This document shows, in pieces, positions 52,366-62,614 of a stretch of 64,000 nucleotides of DNA. Source of the DNA: Deltaproteobacteria bacterium (GTDB lineage: Bacteria; Myxococcota_A; Polyangia; Polyangiales; Ga0077539). Each line of letters opens with the position of its first letter. Position 1 is the first letter of the stretch. Below the pieces are notes generated by a model. That model ran no database searches. It had not been told where the DNA came from and was given only the letters and a program-made list of their open reading frames with translations. Both the position numbers and the translations under genes were made by a program. The stretch is from assembly GCA_016704445.1 (NCBI GenBank), contig JADJAE010000019.1:1-64000 (forward strand). The letters are read 5' to 3'.

Positions 52366-53511
52366 TCAGAGACCGGGGCTGAAGGAGAGCACCCGGCGGG
52401 CGGTGGTGGGGAGGTCGCCATCGCCCTGCTGCGGCAGGCACTGGTTGTTGGCGAGGCTGTCGCCCTCGGCGTTGGTGATGCGCACGAAGAGCCCGAGCAT
52501 CGGCACCGGCGGCGGTGCGCTGCCGTAGAGGGCGCTCCACTCGATGGAGACCTCGCAGGCGGGCGTCGCGCCGCCCACGCAGACGGCGGCGTCGCCGAGG
52601 GTCCAGCGGAAGTCGCTGCGGCAGGTGGGGCAGCTCACGTCGCGAAGCCCGATGGAGGCGTCGAGGACGGTGGCGGTCTTCATCAGCATCCCGCGGGTGC
52701 CCCAGACCATGTCGGCGCCGAAGCCGAGGGGCGCCTCGGTGATGTTGCAGGAGATGGCGTTGTCGAGCGACCCGACGCCGTCGGTGAGCGTCGAGATCGC
52801 CGTCACGCCCGTCGCGGTCATCCCCGGCAGGTAGTCGCGGTCGATGAACACCATCATCGCGTTGGTCGCCTCGACGGTGCCGCTGATGCCGAGGTAGAGG
52901 CGGCTCGAGTCCCACGCGACGCGGATCGAGCGCAGCGCGTTGAGCGTCGGGCCCCACGAGGAGGGCACCGCGTTGGTCGCGACGATCGCGCCGGCGGGCC
53001 AGTCGCTCCCGATGACGCCGTCGATCACGGGCGTGCCCCGAGGGCTGCCTGCGTCGGCGGGGCCTGCGTCGGCGGGGCCTGCGTCGGCGGGACCCAGGTC
53101 GGTGGCGGTGGCGTCGACGCGGGGGACATCGGCCGCGCCCGCGTCGGCGGCGCCCGCGTCGGCAGCGCCCACCTCCGGGCGATCGGCCGCGCCTGCGTCC
53201 ATGGGGACGTCGGTCGAGGTCACGTCTGCGCGGGGTACGTCCGTCGCGCCCGCGTCGAGGGCCCCGGCGTCGGCGCTGGCGTCCGAGCGCACGTCCGGTG
53301 TGACATCCAGTGACGCTCCGCGGTCGACCGCGACATCGCTGCCGGTGTCGAGCGCGCCGGAGTCCGCGGCTCCGAGGTCGGCCGGCGGGACGTCGATCAC
53401 GCCGAGGTCGTCGACGCCCGAGTCGAGCAGGCGGTTGTTGTCATCGCCGCAGCCGACGAGGAGCGTTGCCACGACGGACGCGAGCGGCCACCCGATGCTT
53501 CGCAGGTTCAC
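52366..53511 (-). CDS. Lipoprotein with Asp-rich stalk and CBM9/DOMON-like domain
   Basis: A GTG at 53511 gives 381 aa with a signal ending VATLLVGC (lipobox Cys about 21). There is no convincing ribosome site, so the start is uncertain. Residues 28-160 are an acidic low-complexity stalk (DAGAADAGAADVPRVDATAT-like). The C-terminal 220 residues start TPVIDGVIGSDWPAG and contain DSSRLYLGISGTVEATNAMM, resembling CBM9/DOMON beta-sandwiches that bind sugars or haem. Two Cys-containing loops (DVSCPTCRS, VCVGGATPAC) follow. The protein is surface exposed; the ligand is unknown. Confidence 0.7.
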   Translation of the reverse strand: MNLRSIGWPLASVVATLLVGCGDDNNRLLDSGVDDLGVIDVPPADLGAADSGALDTGSDVAVDRGASLDVTPDVRSDASADAGALDAGATDVPRADVTSTDVPMDAGAADRPEVGAADAGAADAGAADVPRVDATATDLGPADAGPADAGPADAGSPRGTPVIDGVIGSDWPAGAIVATNAVPSSWGPTLNALRSIRVAWDSSRLYLGISGTVEATNAMMVFIDRDYLPGMTATGVTAISTLTDGVGSLDNAISCNITEAPLGFGADMVWGTRGMLMKTATVLDASIGLRDVSCPTCRSDFRWTLGDAAVCVGGATPACEVSIEWSALYGSAPPPVPMLGLFVRITNAEGDSLANNQCLPQQGDGDLPTTARRVLSFSPGL

Positions 53512-53727
53512 GGGAGGGTCGGTAGCAACAGAAGCCCCAGGCGCGCAAGCACTGGGCGTCGCTCGTCGGTGATCCGCCCACACACAGGGCGCTCGCGTCG
53601 CGGGTTCGATACTTCCTGCGCACCCCGCGATGGCGATGTCGTGCCCGGCGGGGGCGCGGGGTCGAGCGCGAGCGGCCCAGGTTCGCAACGAAAATGCCAT
53701 GAAAAAGAGCGGTCGCCCGGAATAGAT

Positions 53728-53747
53728 CAGGGTGTCTGCTGACCCTG
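53728..53747. promoter_or_regulatory. Palindrome upstream of the Crp/Fnr gene
   Basis: CAGGGT (53728-53733) and ACCCTG (53742-53747) form a 20-bp dyad with an 8-bp spacer, about 52-71 bp before the ATG. The size fits a Crp/Fnr-type dimer site, so autoregulation is possible, but the half-site does not match the classical TGTGA or TTGAT sequences. It could equally be a short RNA hairpin. Confidence 0.35.
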
Positions 53748-53798
53748 GTCCATGCGTTGCACTTCATTCCAGCATCCCGAACTTTTGGAGGCTTTATC

Positions 53799-54503
53799 AT
53801 GGACGTCCGATCGGTCTTTCGACGACACGCGGCCCTCTCTCGCATCACGGGAGACGCCCTGGAGGAAATCGCGAAGACAGCCACCCAGCAGAGGCTGCGG
53901 AGAGGTGAGGCGGTCTGGAGGTCCGGAGAGTCGGCCAGCAGCTTCGTGCTGGTGGGCCTCGGCCTGGTGAAGGTGCTGATGCCGGGAGGTCCCTCTCGCG
54001 ACCTGGTGCTGGGGCTCGCGGGCCCCGGGGAGAGCGTCGGCGACGCCGAGGCCCTCGAGGCAGGGTTTTACGACGCTGACGCCTTCGCGCTGACCGAGTC
54101 GGTCATCGTGGTGCGGGTGCCGCGCGAGGTGATGCTCGCGGCGCTGGAGAAGTCGGGCCCCGCGTCGCTGGCCCTGGCGATCGGCCTCGGCCGGTCGGGC
54201 GCGGTGGCCAACCGCCGGCTCGCGCTCTTCACCGCCTCGGCCGAAGAGCGGCTCGCGACCACGCTCATGGAGCTTGGCGAGCGCTTCGGCGACGAGATGG
54301 AAGACGGCTCCACGCTGATTCCGCTGCGGCTGACGCGCGCCGAGCTCGCGGCGCTGGTGGGCACCACCGTCGAGACGACCATCCGCACGCTCTCCCGCTG
54401 GAGCCGCGAGGGCCTGGTCTCGACCGGCGACTGCGGCCTCACCGTGCATGACGCGGTTGGCCTGGCGCGTCGTACCGCGGCGCAGCACCCCGGCCGGGCC
54501 TGA
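53799..54503 (+). CDS. Crp/Fnr-family transcription regulator
   Basis: A 234-aa protein. ATG 53799 has GGAG 8 bp upstream; an earlier in-frame start at 53757 lacks one. The N-terminal cyclic-nucleotide-binding-like barrel includes RRGEAVWRSGESASSFVLVG and LAGPGESVGDAEALEA, which lacks the Arg-Ser pair of cAMP binding. The C-terminal winged HTH (RLTRAELAALVGTTVETTIRTLSRW) has the Crp-type recognition helix. There are no Fnr-type N-terminal Cys. The ligand is unknown. It stands alone, upstream of the VWA lipoprotein. Confidence 0.88.
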   Translation: MDVRSVFRRHAALSRITGDALEEIAKTATQQRLRRGEAVWRSGESASSFVLVGLGLVKVLMPGGPSRDLVLGLAGPGESVGDAEALEAGFYDADAFALTESVIVVRVPREVMLAALEKSGPASLALAIGLGRSGAVANRRLALFTASAEERLATTLMELGERFGDEMEDGSTLIPLRLTRAELAALVGTTVETTIRTLSRWSREGLVSTGDCGLTVHDAVGLARRTAAQHPGRA

Positions 54504-54623
54504 TCCTTCGCCCTGAAGCGCTCCGTCGGCGATTGTCGTCGCGGACCGAGCGACGATAGACTCCGCAGGGCTTGAGCGGACCCCCAAGGGTCCCGATCAC
54601 CCGTCGCCCTGGAGTCGAAGCCC

Positions 54624-56416
54624 ATGAAGGTCCGCGCCATCCTGGCTGTCGCGCTCGCCGCGGCGGCCTGTGCCCCCGAAGACATCTACCAGTCCGACCT
54701 GACCCCGGACGCCCGGTCGATGTGCCGAGGGCGGCCGATGTGCCCAACGCACGCGACGCGGTCGCCCCGCTGGATCTCGGCGCCCCGGACGGCTCGACGC
54801 GCGTCGATGCCGGGGCGGGCGTCGATGCCGGCTTCGTCGTCGACGTCGGGATCGACACCGGCCCGCCGCCCTGTCGCGACGAGGACGGCGACGGCATCTC
54901 CGACGACCTGGAGGGCTCGCCCTTCCTGCGCACGGCGATGGCCGCGGGCGCGATGCCCGACTACCAGAACACCGACAGCGACGAGGACGGCGTGCCCGAC
55001 GTCGACGAGGCGCGGCGCAACTACCCGGGCTTCGCGTCGGCGGCGCGTCCGGCGCTCACCTGCGGCGACCTGCCCGACGACTGCGACATGGACGGGTACG
55101 CCAACCAGCGCGACCGCGACGCCGACAACGACGGCCTGACCGACCGCGAGGAGGCGATGCGGACGCACACCGATCCCTGCGTGGCCGACACCGACGGCGA
55201 CGGCGTCGGCGACCTCACCGAGAGCGCCGCAGGGAGCAGCCCCACCGACCCGATGAGCCGGCCGCCCGCGGGGTCGCTCTACGTGACCCTCCCGTACATG
55301 GACCCGATGGGGCCGCAGACGCGCTCCTTCGACTTCTCCACGCGCATCCGAAGCGCGGACATCATGTTCCTGGTCGACACCACCGGGTCGATGAGCGGGA
55401 CCATCACCGCGGTGCGCAACACCCTGAGCACCACCATCGTCCCGGGCATCGTGCGCGCCATCGGGCCCGGCGCCGACATGCGCTACGGGATGTCCGAGCA
55501 CCGCGACTTCGCCAACGGCGGCGGCGACTTCGCGCTGCGCGTGCTCCAGCGCCTCGACGCCAACCCCATGCTCTCGCAGAACGCCACCACCCGGCTGGCG
55601 GCCTCGGGCGGCGGCGACGAGCCCGAGTCGCAGGTGGCCGCGATGCACTCGCTGCTCTCGGGCTTCGGGCTGCCGCAGTACGGCGGCACCCCCACGCGGA
55701 TGGCCACCGCGGCGGACTGCGGCGGCGACGCGACGGCCTTCGGGTGGGGCTGCTTCCGCCCGGGGCGCGTGCCCATCATCGTGCTGTTCTCCGACGCCGC
55801 CTGGCACAACGGCACCGCCATGCCGACGACCAACTTCTACTCCGGCGTCCCGATGGCCGCGACGTGGACGCAGCTCGTGGCGGAGTTTCGCCGGCGCGAG
55901 GCCTACTTCATCGGCATCGACGTGCTCTCCACCGCCACGTACACCAACGCCGTCGCGCTGGCCCGCGACTCGCGCACCCTCGACGGCGCGGGGATGCCCA
56001 TCGCGTTCCGGGGCTCGCCCTCGTCGGTGGCCGCCAACGTCATCTCCGCGATCACCACGCTCGCCCAGGGCACCCGGCAGGACGTCACCCGTCGCGGCGT
56101 CGGCGACCCGATGGAGACCCGCCTCGCCGCCGGGCGCCGCACCGACGAGTTCATGCAGCGCATCGTCCCGTTGCGGGGGACGCCCGCGGCCCCGGCGGGC
56201 TTCGACCGCTTCGACGCCACGACCTTCTACAACGTCTCGCCGTCGACGGTGGTCACCTTCGAGGTGACCTTCTTCAACGACTTCCACCGCAACACCAGCG
56301 GCGCGGCACAACTCTTCCGAGCGACCATCGAGGTGCTCGGTCGAGCCTCGTCGGTGCTTGACACCATCCAGGTGTTCGTGATCGTCCCGGCCGACGCCAA
56401 CAGCACCCCCGGCTGA
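54624..56416 (+). pseudogene. VWA-domain lipoprotein with calcium-type repeats, frameshifted
   Basis: ATG 54624 gives a lipoprotein signal (ILAVALAAAACAPEDIYQSD). At about 54711-54718 the frame moves to the one ending at 56416. One more C in the GCCCGG run would join DLTPDA to PVDVPRAADVP. The mature protein has a short acidic stalk and EF-hand/thrombospondin-3-like repeats (DEDGDGISDDLEG, TDSDEDGVPDVDE, DADNDGLTDREE, DTDGDGVGDL). A von Willebrand A domain follows with the MIDAS start FLVDTTGSMSGT, and a beta-rich end. It is about 597 aa when repaired. It is probably a calcium-dependent surface adhesin. The lesion may be a sequencing indel. Confidence 0.8.
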
Positions 56417-56570
56417 GCGGCGACGCATCCGTTGCACCCTGAGCGGCATCCTGCCGCATCCCCGTTGACCGCTTGAAGTGCCGTGTGCGGAACCCCATGG
56501 ACCTCCGCAGCGCTTTGCGTATTCTCCCGCTCCCGACACCGCAACCGCATCGTTTGAGAGGAATCGTCCG

Positions 56571-57851
<1,281 letters not shown>

Positions 57852-57969
57852 TCGCGCCTCTCACCCTCAGCTCCCTCCCCACGACGCTGCGCTCGCGCAC
57901 CCTGCGACGAAACACCTCACCCGAAGGCGTTTCGCGAGGGGTGGGCTTCGTGCGAGAGTCCCGCGCACG

Positions 57970-59259
57970 ATGGCTTCCTTGAAGACCTGGGTCGCGCTCT
58001 CCATGACGCTCGCGGCTTGTAGCGGGGGCGCCGACATGGCCGACCCGACGCCCACGAGCGACGCGGCAACCGACGCGTTCCGCCTCCCGGAGATCCCGAC
58101 CCTCGACGACGACGCAGGCGCTGTGGACGCGCCTCCCCCGGCGGATGTACCCGCCGCGGAGGATGTCCCCGCCACCGTGGACGCGCCTTCGCCCATGGAC
58201 GTCCCCGCCGCGGAGGATGTCCCCTCGACGGTCGACGTCCCGGTGAGCGTCGACGTTCCGGTGAGCGCCGACGTCCCGGTGAGCGCCGACGTCCCGGCGC
58301 CGACCGATTCGGGCGCGCTCTGCGACGAGCCGCCGATGTGCGACGCCGCCCCGCCGACGCCGTCGGCCATCGCCTCGTGGCGTCACATCACCACGCGCAT
58401 CACCGTGACCCTCGGCTCGCAGCGCCACCGGGGCAGGGACCTCTTCCTCCGCCAGAGCGACGCGCAGTGGGGCATCGCGCGCTTCACCTACGGCCCCGCC
58501 GACGACGACCTGGTCGACGAGGACGTCGAGGTCTTCCTGCTGCGCAACTGCCGCACCTGGGAGCGGCTCGGCGTGGCGCGCACCACCCGCGACGGCGACC
58601 ACCCCACCGTCGAGGGCGTCGTCGACAACGGCGGCTTCGTGTACTTCCCGATCCCCGCGAGCGCGCGGCTCGGCGTGGGGAGGCACCGGCTGCGCTACGT
58701 CGTTCGCGGCGACCACACCTTCGCCGATCAGTACATCGAGGTGCTGCCCGACAGCGCCCACGTCGTGGTCACGGACGTCGACGGCACCCTCACCGAGAGC
58801 GAGACCGCCGAGTGGCTCGCGGTCTTCGGCGGCGCCTCGCCGGCCGTCAACGTCGGCGCCCCGGAGACCCTCTGGGCGCTCGCCCGCCGCGGCTACATCA
58901 TCTTCTACCTGTCCGCGCGCCCCGAGTGGCTCACCACCCGCACGCACCAGTGGACCCGCGAGCGGGGCCTCCCCTCCGGGCTCGTGCACACGATGATGAA
59001 CCTCACCGGGGCCACCGGCGCGCCGGCCTTCACCTTCAAGCGCGACGAGCTGAACGCCCTGCGCACCCGCCTCGGGCACCCGGTGGATTACGGCTTCGGC
59101 AACACCGACACCGACGCCCAGGCCTACGAGGCCGTGGGCATCCCCGGCTCCAACGCCTACTACTACCGCTTCACCGGCGACCGCCGCGGGGGCCAGCTCA
59201 ACAACGACTACCGCACCCTCGTGGCGCCGCTCTCCGCGGGCCCGCGCTACTGCCGCTAG
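57970..59259 (+). CDS. Lipoprotein with lipin/LNS2-like HAD phosphatase domain
   Basis: A 429-aa protein from ATG 57970. A signal with lipobox Cys17 (SMTLAACSGG) is followed by a stalk of ADVPAAEDVP/SVDVPVSADVP repeats (about 50-112, from 18-bp DNA repeats). Residues 135-260 form a beta-rich domain. The last 170 residues are a HAD domain of the lipin LNS2 type: DVDGTLTESE (269-278), LSARPEWLTTRTHQW (314-328) and GNTDTDAQAYEAVG. Lipins dephosphorylate phosphatidate with the DxDGT motif, which is intact here. The domain would sit outside the cytoplasm. The substrate is inferred only from the fold. Confidence 0.8.
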   Translation: MASLKTWVALSMTLAACSGGADMADPTPTSDAATDAFRLPEIPTLDDDAGAVDAPPPADVPAAEDVPATVDAPSPMDVPAAEDVPSTVDVPVSVDVPVSADVPVSADVPAPTDSGALCDEPPMCDAAPPTPSAIASWRHITTRITVTLGSQRHRGRDLFLRQSDAQWGIARFTYGPADDDLVDEDVEVFLLRNCRTWERLGVARTTRDGDHPTVEGVVDNGGFVYFPIPASARLGVGRHRLRYVVRGDHTFADQYIEVLPDSAHVVVTDVDGTLTESETAEWLAVFGGASPAVNVGAPETLWALARRGYIIFYLSARPEWLTTRTHQWTRERGLPSGLVHTMMNLTGATGAPAFTFKRDELNALRTRLGHPVDYGFGNTDTDAQAYEAVGIPGSNAYYYRFTGDRRGGQLNNDYRTLVAPLSAGPRYCR

Positions 59260-59580
59260 GGGACGCGCCACGGAGCGCACGGGCGGGCGCTCCGACGACC
59301 TCGCGGGATCGCCTCGGTCGGCGGGCCTCGTCGCGGCATCGCCATGCAACCAGGCGAGGCACCCGGTGACTCCAAAGGCCACCAGCGCCAGGGCGCTGCG
59401 GACCGCATCGAATCTCAAGAAGGTCGCATCCATGGGTTTGCCATTCGCTCCTTCGAAGCGGTCGAAGGGAGTACGCGCCCGAGCGATGAGATCGCCCGTG
59501 CGAGGGAGTGGTTGCCCTGGACGCGCCCGCCGTTCACCGCTAACCCCATCCGCGCTTCACAGGGAGTCCAACGCACCGTC
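59260..59580 (+). other. Gene-free interval upstream of the IPP isomerase
   Basis: No plus-strand gene is convincing. On the minus strand a frame starting at 59433 (TFLRFDAVRSALALVAFGVTGC) looks briefly like a lipoprotein signal but then runs as low-complexity sequence antisense to the LNS2 gene; I do not accept it as a gene. The interval should contain the promoter of the isomerase. No clear sigma-70 boxes seen. Confidence 0.4.
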
Positions 59581-60630
59581 ATGAGCACCGACATCAGCCA
59601 GCGTAAGCGCGACCACATCGACCTCTGCGCCACCGGGGAGGTGGGCTTCCGCGACGCCACCACCCTGCTCTCGTGCGTGCGCCTGGTGCACGACTCGCTG
59701 CCCGACCTCGACGCCGACGCGCTCGACACGCGCGTGACGCTACTGGGCAAGACCCTGCGCTTCCCGCTGGTGATCGCGGCGATGACCGGCGGCACCGCGG
59801 AGGCCGCGGCGATCAACCGCGACCTGGCCGCCATCGCCGAGGCGCGAGGCTACGGCTTCGGCCTCGGCAGCCAGCGAGCGATGCAGCGCAAGGGCGAGGT
59901 GGCCTGGACCTACGCCGTGCGCGAGGTGGCCCCGACCACCCTGCTGCTGGGCAACGTGGGCATGGTGCAGGGGCGGCAGATGGGCCTCGACGTGCTCCGA
60001 GGGCTGGTGCGCGACGTGGGGGCCGACGCGCTCTGCGTGCACCTCAACCCCGCGATGGAGCTGGTGCAGCCCGGCGGCGACCGCGACTTCCGAGGGGGCG
60101 CGGACTTCTTCCGTGAGCTGGGCGGCTTCGATGTTCCGGTGGTGGCCAAGGAGACGGGCAACGGCATCGGCGGAGCGGCGGCGAGGAAGCTGCGGGCGGC
60201 GGGCGTGAAGCACGTCGACGTGAGCGGCGCGGGTGGCACCTCCTGGGTGGGCGTGGAGACGCTGCGCGCGACGGGCGAGGCGCGGGCGCTGGGCGAGGCG
60301 CTCTGGGACTGGGGCGTTCCGACGGCGGCGAGCGTGGCCATCACGGCGGCGGCGGGCTTCGAGACCATCATCGCCACCGGCGGGGTGTTCACGGGCAGCG
60401 ACGTGGCGAGGGCGATCGCGCTGGGAGCGAGCGCGGCGGGCATCGCGAGGCCGGTGCTGCAGGCGCACCGGAAGGGCGGGCGCGCGGGCGCGGAGGCCTA
60501 CCTGGAGGGCGTGGAGCGCGAGCTGCGGGCGATCATGCTGCTCACCGGGTCGGCGGACGTGGCGGCCCTGCGGAGGGCTCCGAGGGTGATCATCGGCGAG
60601 CTGGAGAAGTGGATCGCCCAGGCGGGGTGA
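59581..60630 (+). CDS. fni: Type 2 isopentenyl-diphosphate isomerase
   Basis: A 349-aa FMN-dependent TIM-barrel enzyme from ATG 59581. Motifs include QRKRDHIDLCATGEVGF, PLVIAAMTGGTAEAAAINRD, GFGLGSQRAM, HLNPAMELVQPGGDRDF, VVAKETGNGI, DVSGAGGTSWV and ATGGVFTGSDVARAIALGAS. It interconverts IPP and DMAPP for isoprenoids, using FMN, NADPH and Mg. It appears monocistronic. The frame is open further upstream, but that part is not protein-like. Confidence 0.94.
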   Translation: MSTDISQRKRDHIDLCATGEVGFRDATTLLSCVRLVHDSLPDLDADALDTRVTLLGKTLRFPLVIAAMTGGTAEAAAINRDLAAIAEARGYGFGLGSQRAMQRKGEVAWTYAVREVAPTTLLLGNVGMVQGRQMGLDVLRGLVRDVGADALCVHLNPAMELVQPGGDRDFRGGADFFRELGGFDVPVVAKETGNGIGGAAARKLRAAGVKHVDVSGAGGTSWVGVETLRATGEARALGEALWDWGVPTAASVAITAAAGFETIIATGGVFTGSDVARAIALGASAAGIARPVLQAHRKGGRAGAEAYLEGVERELRAIMLLTGSADVAALRRAPRVIIGELEKWIAQAG

Positions 60631-60642
60631 TCGGGCGGGGGG

Positions 60643-60680
60643 TCATCAGGGCTGATGAAGCGGTTCATCAGGGCTGATGA
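60643..60680. promoter_or_regulatory. Two identical 16-bp palindromes, 22 bp apart
   Basis: TCATCAGGGCTGATGA occurs at 60643-60658 and 60665-60680. Each is a 7-bp inverted repeat with a GG centre. The 22-bp period equals about two helical turns, suiting a pair of dimer sites on one DNA face. The location between convergent genes (isomerase end 60630, Uma2 remnant end 60720) would also suit short terminator hairpins. Confidence 0.55.
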
Positions 60681-60719
60681 ACGCGGCGGGCGGGAATCCC
60701 CGGCACGAGCGCGAGGCCG

Positions 60720-61318
60720 TCAGTCGACCCAGAGCCCCGCCAGGTCGAGCGCGATGGCGTCGAAGGGCTCGGCGTGCACGACGCTCGCGCCCTCGTGGCT
60801 CGCGACGAGCAGCCACCCGAGGTCGTGGCGCCGGAACACCTCCAACGTGTGGGCGGTCGGGTCGATGAGCCACGCGTGGCCGACCCCCTCGCGCCAGTAG
60901 ATCGGGAGCTTCTTCGCGCGGTCGACGCTCGCCGTGGACGGCGAGAGCACCTCGCACACCCAGTCGGGCGCGAGGGGAATGCCCGCCGCGTCGTCGGCGA
61001 GGAAGCCCGGCGGGAGGCGCTCACGCCGCCACCCCGCGAGGTGACGACGTCGGGGCGTGGCCCGAGGTGCAGCTCGGGCTCCGGGAGGATCACCCACCCG
61101 CCGGGCCCGTCGCGCCCGCGACTGAAGGGGTTGTGCAGGTCGCTTCCGAGGGCGATCGCCGACTGAGCGTGGCGACGCCGCGGGCGCGGGATGAGCGAGA
61201 GCTGCCCGTCGATGATCTCGGCGACGAGGTGCTCCGGGGCGCTGCGATAGCCCGCTACCACCTCGGGGTCGAGGTTGGGGAACTCCGGATCGAGAGCGCG
61301 CGCGGAGTCACCTGACAT
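60720..61318 (-). pseudogene. Uma2-family (DUF820) nuclease-fold protein, broken
   Basis: It starts at ATG 61318 (MSGDSARALDPEFPNLDPEV). The first half shows LVAEIIDGQLSLIPRPRRRH and GGWVILPEPELHLGPRPDVV. Near 61040 the frame changes, and the second half (LAGWRRERLPPGFLADDAAG, CEVLSPSTASVDRAKKLPIY, HAWLIDPTAHTLEVF) completes the fold to the stop at 60720. The family usually reads DxxxPDLAGW at this junction. Here the P-D is missing, so the lesion looks like a small deletion (possibly 7 bp) rather than one base. Uma2 proteins have a PD-(D/E)XK fold and unknown function. Confidence 0.75.
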
Positions 61319-61432
61319 CCCAAGAAGGTACCCCGCCGCGGGGTCGCTGGTCAGCCTGGAGGTCCTCGGGCGAGTGGCGAGCGTCGAGCGTCGAGCTGTC
61401 GCCTCCGCCTCGTCCCCGGTTACCTTCGCGCC

Positions 61433-62614
61433 GTGTTCAAGCGCATCGGTGATCGCAACATCCTCGTCGTCTTCGGTGCCACGCTCCTGCTCGGCGCGGG
61501 CTACGGCGTGTCCATCGCGCTCACGTCGCTTCACCTCGACGCGCGCCACTTCTCCAAGCACGACATCGGCACGCTCGCGGCCTGGTTCGCCCTCGGCATC
61601 GTCCTGCTCTCGCTCCCCATGGGCGCGCTCATCCGCCGCTTCTCCGCCCGCGCGGTGCTCGTCGCCTCGCTCGCCGGCTACGCCGCCTGCGTCTCGCTCT
61701 TCCCCCGGCTCGACACCTACGGCGCCATCGCCGCCGCGCGCTGCCTCGACGGGGCCTTCTCCGTGGGCGTCTGGGTGAGCAGCGAGACCATCCTGCTGTC
61801 TCGCGCCCGCTCCGACCACAAGGCCTACGTCACCAGCCTCTACGCGGTCGCCGTCGCCATCGGGTACGTCGTCGGGCCCCTCGTCGCCCGATGGATCGTC
61901 ACGGTCGCCCCCACCTCCACGGCCTTCTTCGCCTCCGGGGCGCTCGCCCTCTCGGCCAGCATCCTCGTGCTCGCGCAGCTCGACGCCGACGTGCCCGAGA
62001 CCCACGGCCACGACACCGCCGCCGACGGCCCTCCGGTCAGCGCCTGGACCCTCCTCTGGCGCATCAAGACCTCCTGCTTCGGCACCTTCGCCTACGGCTA
62101 CTTCCAGGCCTCGGTGGTGCTCTTCCTCCCGCTCTTTCTCATCGAGTCCAAAGGGATCGCCCGAGAGCAGACCATCCTGGTCCCGGCCTTCTTCGCCGCG
62201 GGCATGCTGCTCTTCTCCAACGTCGCAGGGCGCGTGGCCGACGGGGTGGGCCACCTCAAGGTGATGCGCGTGCTCGCGGTCATCGGCGCCGCGACGACCG
62301 CCTCGTTCATCCTGCTCGACAGCTTCGCGCTCATGGCCGTCGCGGTCTTCGTCGCGGGCGCCACGCTGGCGTCCATCTCTCCGGTCAGCCTCGCGCTCCA
62401 GGGGGTCGTCACCGAGCCATGGAACTACAGCCGCTCCAACGCGATCTACAACGCCTTCTACGCCGCGGGGATGCTGCTCGGCCCTCCGGTGTCGAGCGTG
62501 CTCTTCGAGCGCTTCGGCGGTGCCGGGATGCTCGCCCACCTCGCGGGGCTCTGGGTGGCCTTCGCGGTCTTCGGCCTGGTCTTCGCCAAGGACGACCCGA
62601 GGGCCTCACGATGA
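61433..62614 (+). CDS. MFS transporter
   Basis: A 393-aa protein from GTG 61433 with about 12 hydrophobic segments in two halves. A central cytoplasmic loop (DADVPETHGHDTAADGPPVS) is His/Asp-rich. The loop 2-3 motif appears as LIRRFSARAVLVASL and the second half has NVAGRVADGVGHLKVMRVL. It resembles YfkF/YcaD-like major facilitator proteins; the substrate is unknown. Its stop overlaps the start of the haem lipoprotein gene by four bases (ATGA), suggesting joint expression. Confidence 0.82.
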   Translation: MFKRIGDRNILVVFGATLLLGAGYGVSIALTSLHLDARHFSKHDIGTLAAWFALGIVLLSLPMGALIRRFSARAVLVASLAGYAACVSLFPRLDTYGAIAAARCLDGAFSVGVWVSSETILLSRARSDHKAYVTSLYAVAVAIGYVVGPLVARWIVTVAPTSTAFFASGALALSASILVLAQLDADVPETHGHDTAADGPPVSAWTLLWRIKTSCFGTFAYGYFQASVVLFLPLFLIESKGIAREQTILVPAFFAAGMLLFSNVAGRVADGVGHLKVMRVLAVIGAATTASFILLDSFALMAVAVFVAGATLASISPVSLALQGVVTEPWNYSRSNAIYNAFYAAGMLLGPPVSSVLFERFGGAGMLAHLAGLWVAFAVFGLVFAKDDPRASR

